A stretch of DNA of 12,411 nt from NCBI GenBank assembly GCA_019136395.1, contig JAGVUH010000673.1:1-12411 (forward strand), given 5' to 3'. Of this stretch, positions 7,794 through 12,411 are shown piece after piece (the stretch's first letter is position 1; the number at the start of each line of letters is the position of its first letter). Source of the stretch: Gammaproteobacteria bacterium (GTDB lineage: Bacteria > Pseudomonadota > Gammaproteobacteria > Chromatiales > Chromatiaceae). A program made the translations under genes and the position numbers. The notes under the pieces are model-generated. The model had not been told where the DNA came from. It was given only the letters and a program-made list of their open reading frames with translations, and did no database searches.

Positions 7794-9515
7794 ATGGCCA
7801 GCCCCGCCCCCCCACCCCTCTCCGGCCTCGCCTCCAGCCTCGTCCGGGAAAAGCTGCTGACGGAGGCGCGCGCCCAGGGCGCCTTCGCCGACGCCGCCCG
7901 CCGGGGCAAGCCCTTCGTCCAGCACCTGGTCGAGGAGAAGATCCTCGACGGCCGCCGCATCGCCCTGGTGACCTGCGAGGAGTTGGGCGTCCCCCTCCTG
8001 GACCTGGGCGCGATCGATGTCGCCACCCTGCCCCTAGAACTGGTCAACGAGCGGCTGGTGATCAAGCACCGCGCCCTGCCGATCCACCGCCGCGGGACCC
8101 GTCTCTTCGTCGCCCTCTCCGATCCGACCAACCACGAGGCCCTGGACGAGATCCGCTTCAACACCGGCCTGACCACCGAGGCGGTGCTGGTGGAGGAGGA
8201 CAAGCTGGCGCTGGCCATGGAGAAGGCCATCAACCGCCTCCATGAGTCCGAGCATTCGGTCATGGGCCAGATCATGGCCTCCGACCTGGTCAATCTCGAA
8301 CAGGTGGCTTCAGAGGAGCACCAGGGCGCGGAAGAGGAGCTCAACGTGGATGAGGCGCCAGTGGTGCGCTACATCAACAAGATCCTCGTCGACGCCATCT
8401 CCAGCGGCGCCTCCGACATCCACTTCGAGCCTTACGAGAAGACCTTCCGCATCCGCTTCCGCCAGGATGGCATGCTGCACGAAGTGGCCTCGCCGCCGGT
8501 CAACATCTCCCACCGCCTGGTGGCGCGGCTCAAGGTCATGTCGCGCATGAACATCGCCGAGCGCCGGGTGCCCCAGGATGGGCGCATCAAGCTCAAACTC
8601 AGCCGCACCCGGGACATCGACTTTCGCGTCAATACCCTCCCCACCCTCTACGGCGAGAAGGTGGTGCTGCGTATCCTGGAGACCGGGGCCACCCTGGTGG
8701 GCGTCGAGGAGCTCGGGTTCGACGAGGAGCAAAAGAACGCCTTTCTCAAAGCCATCCACAAACCCTACGGCATGATCCTGGTCACGGGTCCCACGGGCTC
8801 GGGCAAGACCGTCTCCCTTTACACCGGCCTGAACATCCTCAACCAGCCGGACGTGAATATCTCCACCGTCGAGGACCCGGTGGAGATCCAGGTGCCGGGG
8901 ATCAATCAGGTCAACATGAACCCCAAGGCGGGCCTGACCTTCGCCGCCGCCCTGCGCGCCTTCCTGCGTCAGGACCCGGACATCATCATGGTCGGTGAGA
9001 TCCGCGACCTAGAGACGGCGGAGATCGCGGTCAAGGCGGCCCAGACCGGCCACCTGGTGCTGTCCACCCTGCACACCAACGACGCCCCCCAGACCCTGAC
9101 CCGCCTGGCCAACATGGGCGTGCCGCCCTTCAATATCGCCTCCTCGGTGCTGCTGATCATGGCCCAGCGCCTGGTGCGGCGCCTCTGCCGCAAGTGCCGC
9201 AAACCGGACAAGATCCCACGCAACGCCCTGCTGGAGGAGGGCTTCACCCCGGCGGAGATCGAGGAGGGCCTCACCATCTACAAGCCGGTGGGCTGTGAAC
9301 ACTGCCACCAGGGCTATCGCGGGCGTATTGGTATCTATCAGGTCATGCCCGTCTCCGATGCCATGGGGCGCCTGATCATGGAGGGGGGCAACGCCATCCA
9401 ACTGGCGGAGCAGGCGCGGCTGGAGGGCATCCTCGACCTGCGGCAATCCGGGCTGCGCAAGGTCAAGTCGGGCATCACCACCCTTGAGGAAGTCAACCGC
9501 GTGACCAAGGAATGA
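7794..9515 (+). CDS. pilB: Type IV pilus assembly (extension) ATPase PilB
   Basis: PilB is the cytoplasmic hexameric GspE/PulE-family ATPase that powers pilin polymerisation. The 573-residue length is normal for PilB. The N-terminal MshEN/GSPII_E N domain spans about residues 10-145. The catalytic domain shows Walker A GPTGSGKT (332-339), the Asp box STVEDPVE (357-364), Walker B DPDIIMVGEIRD (394-405, with E402) and the His box TGHLVLSTLHTND (418-430). The tetracysteine zinc site is C465/C468 and C501/C504, a feature of PilB/GspE but not of retraction ATPases such as PilT. The ATG at 7794 gives a typical PilB N-terminus, but no Shine-Dalgarno is visible. pilD follows 73 bases after the stop; the platform gene pilC normally found next is not there. 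Confidence 0.96.
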   Translation: MASPAPPPLSGLASSLVREKLLTEARAQGAFADAARRGKPFVQHLVEEKILDGRRIALVTCEELGVPLLDLGAIDVATLPLELVNERLVIKHRALPIHRRGTRLFVALSDPTNHEALDEIRFNTGLTTEAVLVEEDKLALAMEKAINRLHESEHSVMGQIMASDLVNLEQVASEEHQGAEEELNVDEAPVVRYINKILVDAISSGASDIHFEPYEKTFRIRFRQDGMLHEVASPPVNISHRLVARLKVMSRMNIAERRVPQDGRIKLKLSRTRDIDFRVNTLPTLYGEKVVLRILETGATLVGVEELGFDEEQKNAFLKAIHKPYGMILVTGPTGSGKTVSLYTGLNILNQPDVNISTVEDPVEIQVPGINQVNMNPKAGLTFAAALRAFLRQDPDIIMVGEIRDLETAEIAVKAAQTGHLVLSTLHTNDAPQTLTRLANMGVPPFNIASSVLLIMAQRLVRRLCRKCRKPDKIPRNALLEEGFTPAEIEEGLTIYKPVGCEHCHQGYRGRIGIYQVMPVSDAMGRLIMEGGNAIQLAEQARLEGILDLRQSGLRKVKSGITTLEEVNRVTKE

Positions 9516-9588
9516 TGAGCCCGGCGGTCCCTTGCCCCTCCCGGTCACAACGCCGTACCTGAAGACGATCCGCCCCTGAGGACAGCCC

Positions 9589-10599
9589 ATGTCAGCCCTC
9601 GACCTCCTCATCCAGACCCCGCCCTTGCTCTATGCCGTCGTCGCCCTCTTCGCCCTGGCGGTGGGCAGTTTCCTCAATGTCGTCATTCATCGCCTGCCGT
9701 TGATGATGGAGGAGGAGTGGCGGCGCGAATGCGCGCACCTGGCCCAGTCCCAGGCTGAGGCGGCGGCGGGCCAGACGGCCACCCACCCTGCCACTTCCTC
9801 GGCCTCTGCCGGGGTATCCCCTGGGTTTTCTCCCGAGACGCCGCCGACAGCCCCCTCCATGGCCTCCGCCACGGTCCCTCCCACTGCCTCCCCGACGGAA
9901 GCCGCGACACCCCTTTCCCTCGCCAGGCCCGGCTCCCATTGCCCCCACTGCGGCCACCGGATCAGGGCCACGGAAAACATCCCCCTGCTGAGCTACCTGC
10001 TCCTGCGCGGGCGCTGCTCGGCCTGCCAGCAGCCCATCAGCCCGCGCTACCCCCTGGTCGAGGCCCTCACCGCCCTGCTCTCGGTGCTGGTCGTCTGGCG
10101 CCTGGGCCTTACCTGGGAGGCGGCGGCCGCCCTCCTGCTGACCTGGGGCCTGATCACCCTGGCCTTCATCGACCTCGACACCCAGCTCCTGCCGGACAAC
10201 ATCACCCTGCCCCTGCTCTGGCTGGGACTGCTGATCAGCCTGGCCCACTGGTTCGTCAGCCCCAGCGAGGCGATCCTGGGCGCCGCCCTGGCCTACCTCT
10301 TTCTCTGGACCGTCTACCAGCTTTTCAAACTGGCAACCGGCCGGGAGGGCATGGGCTATGGCGACTTCAAGCTCTTCGCTGTCTTTGGCGCCTGGCTCGG
10401 CTGGCAGGCCCTGCCTCTGATCCTGATCCTGTCCAGCGTCGTCGGCGCCGTCATCGGCATGATCCTGCTGGCCCGCAGCGGCCGGGACCGTCACACCCCC
10501 CTGCCCTTCGGCCCCTATCTGGCCGCCGCCGGCTGGATCGCCCTGCTCTGGGGCGACTCCATCAGCGGGTCCTATCTGCGCTGGTCGGGACTGGGCTGA
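9589..10599 (+). CDS. pilD: Prepilin leader peptidase / N-methyltransferase PilD with a long loop insert
   Basis: PilD is the inner-membrane aspartyl protease (family A24) that cleaves prepilin leaders and N-methylates the new N-terminal residue. The first helix carries VGSFLNVVIHRLP. The zinc-binding cytoplasmic domain has CPHC (C118, C121) and CSAC (C143, C146). The catalytic aspartates are D195 in FIDLDTQLLPD and D259 in the GxGD motif GMGYGDFKL. About seven further hydrophobic helices follow. At 336 residues it is longer than the usual ~290: residues about 54-112 are Ala/Pro/Ser/Thr-rich, apparently disordered, and inserted between EEEWRREC and LARPGSHCPHC. GAGGA (9578-9582) six bases upstream supports the start. 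coaE begins three bases after the stop, so they are probably co-transcribed. PilD also serves type II secretion in many gammaproteobacteria. Confidence 0.95.
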   Translation: MSALDLLIQTPPLLYAVVALFALAVGSFLNVVIHRLPLMMEEEWRRECAHLAQSQAEAAAGQTATHPATSSASAGVSPGFSPETPPTAPSMASATVPPTASPTEAATPLSLARPGSHCPHCGHRIRATENIPLLSYLLLRGRCSACQQPISPRYPLVEALTALLSVLVVWRLGLTWEAAAALLLTWGLITLAFIDLDTQLLPDNITLPLLWLGLLISLAHWFVSPSEAILGAALAYLFLWTVYQLFKLATGREGMGYGDFKLFAVFGAWLGWQALPLILILSSVVGAVIGMILLARSGRDRHTPLPFGPYLAAAGWIALLWGDSISGSYLRWSGLG

Positions 10600-10602
10600 G
10601 CG

Positions 10603-11253
10603 ATGCCGGCCCCGGACCGCCCAGCGCTGGTGGTGGCCCTGACCGGCGGCATCGGCAGCGGCAAGACCAGCGTCTCCACCCGCCTGGCGGAACTGGGGGC
10701 CGCGGTCATCGATACCGACCTGCTCGCTCATGCCCTCACCCAGCCGGATGGCGAGGCCATGCCCGCCATCGCCGCCGCCTTCGGCCCCGGGGTGATCGCC
10801 GCGGACGGCGGCCTGGACCGAGCCGCCATGCGCCGCCTGGCCTTCGCCGATCCCCGGGCGCGCCGCCGGCTGGAGGCGATCCTGCATCCCCTCATCCGCG
10901 CCCGCCTGGCGGCGGAACTGCGTCAGGTCGAGGCCGCCTATGCCGTGCTGGTGATTCCATTGCTGTTCGAGACCGGCTGGACGGATATCGCCGACCGCAT
11001 CCTGGTGGTAGACCTGCCCGAGGACCAGCAGATTGCCCGGGTCATGCGACGCAATGGCCTCAGCGAGGCCGAGGTGCGCCAGATCATCGCCACTCAGGTG
11101 AGTCGCCCCACCCGCCGCGCCGGGGCGGACGATCTGATCGCGAACGATGGCGATCTTGAGGCGTTGCGGGGGCATACGGACCGTCTGCACCGCAATTACC
11201 TGCGCCTGGCGGCGGCGCGGAGGACGGCCGGCATCGAGCTCAATAAACAATAA
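10603..11253 (+). CDS. coaE: Dephospho-CoA kinase
   Basis: CoaE phosphorylates the 3'-hydroxyl of dephospho-CoA in the last step of coenzyme A synthesis, in the cytoplasm. The 216-residue length is normal. The P-loop GGIGSGKT is at residues 15-22, the conserved DTD at 37-39, the HP of the CoA-domain helix at 95-96 and PLLFE at 119-123. The C-terminal QVSRPTRRAGADDLIANDG segment is typical of the family. It follows pilD by three bases, the common pilD-coaE order of gammaproteobacteria. yacG, which often follows coaE, is absent. The DNA becomes AT-rich from the last codons on, and the stop overlaps the palindrome CAATAATTATTG (11248-11259). Confidence 0.95.
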   Translation: MPAPDRPALVVALTGGIGSGKTSVSTRLAELGAAVIDTDLLAHALTQPDGEAMPAIAAAFGPGVIAADGGLDRAAMRRLAFADPRARRRLEAILHPLIRARLAAELRQVEAAYAVLVIPLLFETGWTDIADRILVVDLPEDQQIARVMRRNGLSEAEVRQIIATQVSRPTRRAGADDLIANDGDLEALRGHTDRLHRNYLRLAAARRTAGIELNKQ

Positions 11254-11275
11254 TTATTGGAAAATTGCGGGGTCG

Positions 11276-11304
11276 TTCACTTAAGCTTCGCGACGTGGGA
11301 TAAG
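11276..11304 (+). promoter_or_regulatory. Candidate sigma-70 promoter of the small exported protein gene
   Basis: TTCACT (11276-11281) and GATAAG (11299-11304), separated by 17 bases, each match the -35/-10 consensus at four of six positions. They lie in an AT-rich island (about 11235-11360) that contrasts with the GC-rich surroundings. The start codon at 11362 is 57 bases after the -10. The island itself is stronger evidence than the exact boxes. Confidence 0.35.
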
Positions 11305-11361
11305 GTAGTACTCACCAACAGGGTTGTATTTATCTATTTATTATTTCTGGAGATATAGCTA

Positions 11362-11616
11362 ATGACCAACACCGTTTGTTCCGCTGCTCTGGCCGCCGTT
11401 TTCGCCCTCTCTTCCATGTCGATCCAGGCAGCATCGGATTGTAAGGGACTTGAAGAAACCGCCTGCGCGGGCAACCCAGCCTGTACCTGGACCAAGGGCT
11501 ATACCCGTTCCGATGGCAAGGCCGTAGCCGCTTACTGCAAGGCCAAGACTGGCAACAAGGCCAGCGCCGAACCCGCCGCCACCCCGGCAAGTGCCGCGGG
11601 GGGCTCGTCCAAATAA
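11362..11616 (+). CDS. Small exported four-cysteine protein of unknown function
   Basis: This 84-residue protein has a Sec-type signal peptide: a hydrophobic stretch from about residue 7 to 18, then SIQA-AS with likely cleavage after A23 or A24. The mature part of about 60 residues has four cysteines (C27, C35, C41, C59; spacing C-x7-C-x5-C-x17-C) and the motif ACTWTKGYTRSDGK, suggesting a small disulfide-bonded periplasmic or secreted domain. The tail from about residue 61 is Ala/Ser/Pro/Lys-rich and probably disordered. I recall similar DCKGL...C...CTW...YC proteins annotated as hypothetical in related bacteria, but know no function. GGAGA (11349-11353) about nine bases upstream supports the start. 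The gene stands alone, with an AT-rich promoter island before it and hairpins after it. Confidence 0.82.
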   Translation: MTNTVCSAALAAVFALSSMSIQAASDCKGLEETACAGNPACTWTKGYTRSDGKAVAAYCKAKTGNKASAEPAATPASAAGGSSK

Positions 11617-11630
11617 GGAACGCCAACCGC

Positions 11631-11702
11631 CCCGACCTGGCGACCAGCGGAGCCAGATCGGGTCCTCGCCATGTTTCCCGGGGCGGCCATTGGTCGCCCC
11701 GG
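11631..11702 (+). terminator. Two hairpins after the small exported protein gene
   Basis: CCCGA-c-CTGGC (11631-11641) pairs with GCCAG-a-TCGGG (11652-11662) with one mismatch. The second hairpin is CCGGGGCG-GCC-ATT-GGT-CGCCCCGG (11678-11702), a stem of about 11 bp with one G-T pair, followed by CCTGTTTC. The second is the better terminator candidate though its T-tract is poor. No gene was found in the remaining bases to 11811. Confidence 0.5.
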
Positions 11703-11811
11703 CCTGTTTCACTCCACCCAATTTCCTTGGGACCATCCCCACTTCCCTGAAAACCACCCAGAGAGCCGTTAGCTCAATCGCTCCATCACCGCCCCCAATC
11801 CTGCCATCCCC

Positions 11812-12411
11812 ATGACTGACACCCTCACCCTCACCCGCCCGGACGACTGGCACCTGCACCTGCGTGACGGGGCCGAGATGGCCGCGGTGCTGCCCCACAC
11901 GGTCCGCCGCTTCGCCCGGGCCATCGTCATGCCCAATCTCAAGCCACCGGTGGTGACCACGGCCCTGGCCCAGGCCTACCGGGAGCGGATCCTGGCCGCC
12001 CTGCCGGCGGGGCTGGACTTCACCCCCCTCATGACCCTCTATCTGACGGACAGCCTGGCACCGGCGGAGATCCGCCAGGCCCGGGACTCGGGGATCGTCT
12101 TCGCCGCCAAGCTCTACCCGGCCGGGGCCACGACCAACGCCGAGAATGGCGTCACCCGGCTAGAGAACATCTATCCCGTCCTGGCCGCGATGGAGCGGGT
12201 GGGGATGCCCCTGCTGGTGCATGGCGAGGCGACGGCGGCGGAGGTCGATGTCTTCGACCGCGAGCGGCGCTTCATCGACGACGCCCTCTTACCCCTGCTC
12301 CGGGACTTTCCCGGGCTACGCCTGGTCTTCGAACACATCACCACGGCGGATGCCGCCGACCTGGTCCGGGAGGGGCCGCCGACCCTGGCCGCCACCATCA
12401 CCCCCCAGCAC
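11812..12411 (+). CDS. pyrC: Dihydroorotase PyrC (class II), N-terminal 200 codons (3' partial)
   Basis: Dihydroorotase catalyses the reversible cyclisation of N-carbamoyl-aspartate to dihydroorotate, the third step of pyrimidine synthesis, in the cytoplasm. The open frame runs off the window after 200 codons; E. coli PyrC has 348. Zinc ligands H14 and H16 lie in RPDDWHLHLRDG. The lysine that is carbamylated in the family is K100 in AAKLYPAGATTN. H137 (LLVHGE) and H175 (FEHITT) are the further ligands, and TITPQH closes the window. MPNLKPPV (40-47) is also typical of the E. coli-type class. ATG 11812 fits the E. coli-like N-terminus; no good Shine-Dalgarno is visible. The hairpins upstream suggest it is transcribed separately from the small exported protein gene. 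Confidence 0.95.
   Translation, partial: MTDTLTLTRPDDWHLHLRDGAEMAAVLPHTVRRFARAIVMPNLKPPVVTTALAQAYRERILAALPAGLDFTPLMTLYLTDSLAPAEIRQARDSGIVFAAKLYPAGATTNAENGVTRLENIYPVLAAMERVGMPLLVHGEATAAEVDVFDRERRFIDDALLPLLRDFPGLRLVFEHITTADAADLVREGPPTLAATITPQH

Overview
The window is GC-rich chromosomal DNA with dense genes, all on the + strand. It looks like a gammaproteobacterium, most plausibly of the Chromatiales / purple-sulfur-bacterium type. That placement rests on the GC-biased codons, the order symporter - DUF294 signalling protein - DnaQ-like exonuclease - acs, the pilB/pilD/coaE block and the class II (E. coli-type) dihydroorotase. It is an inference from gene content, not a measured phylogeny. No tRNA, rRNA, CRISPR array, insertion sequence or phage gene was found.

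Acetate region (1-6665). The window opens in the last ~136 codons of a sodium:solute (acetate-type) symporter, closed by tandem hairpins with a T-tract. Next comes an unrecognised 280-residue, Ala/Gln/Glu-rich coiled-coil protein with no aromatic residue and no cysteine. A two-gene operon follows: a DUF294 protein (cNMP-like domain, CBS pair, nucleotidyltransferase-like domain) and a DEDDh exonuclease. After a 362-base leader that ends in a terminator-like hairpin comes acetyl-CoA synthetase. As given, acs is broken: about 19 residues are missing near codon 61 and the frame shifts there, although every catalytic motif downstream is intact. Together the genes suggest acetate uptake, activation and control.

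RNA-related gene (6666-7793). A TTG-started gene encodes an NYN (LabA-like, PIN-fold) nuclease domain fused to a C-terminal cold-shock domain. A good Rho-independent terminator lies in its immediate leader, so expression may depend on readthrough or antitermination.

Type IV pilus block (7794-11253). pilB (extension ATPase), pilD (prepilin peptidase / N-methyltransferase) and coaE (dephospho-CoA kinase) are closely spaced. The platform gene pilC, normally between pilB and pilD, is absent here. PilD carries a long Ala/Pro/Ser/Thr-rich insert in its cytoplasmic loop.

Right end (11254-12411). An AT-rich promoter island precedes a small exported four-cysteine protein of unknown function. After two hairpins the window ends inside pyrC (first 200 codons), a pyrimidine biosynthesis gene.

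The points most worth checking are the acs frameshift, the leader terminators before acs and before the NYN-cold-shock gene, that domain fusion itself, the missing pilC and the PilD insert. I see no convincing wholly new multi-gene system.
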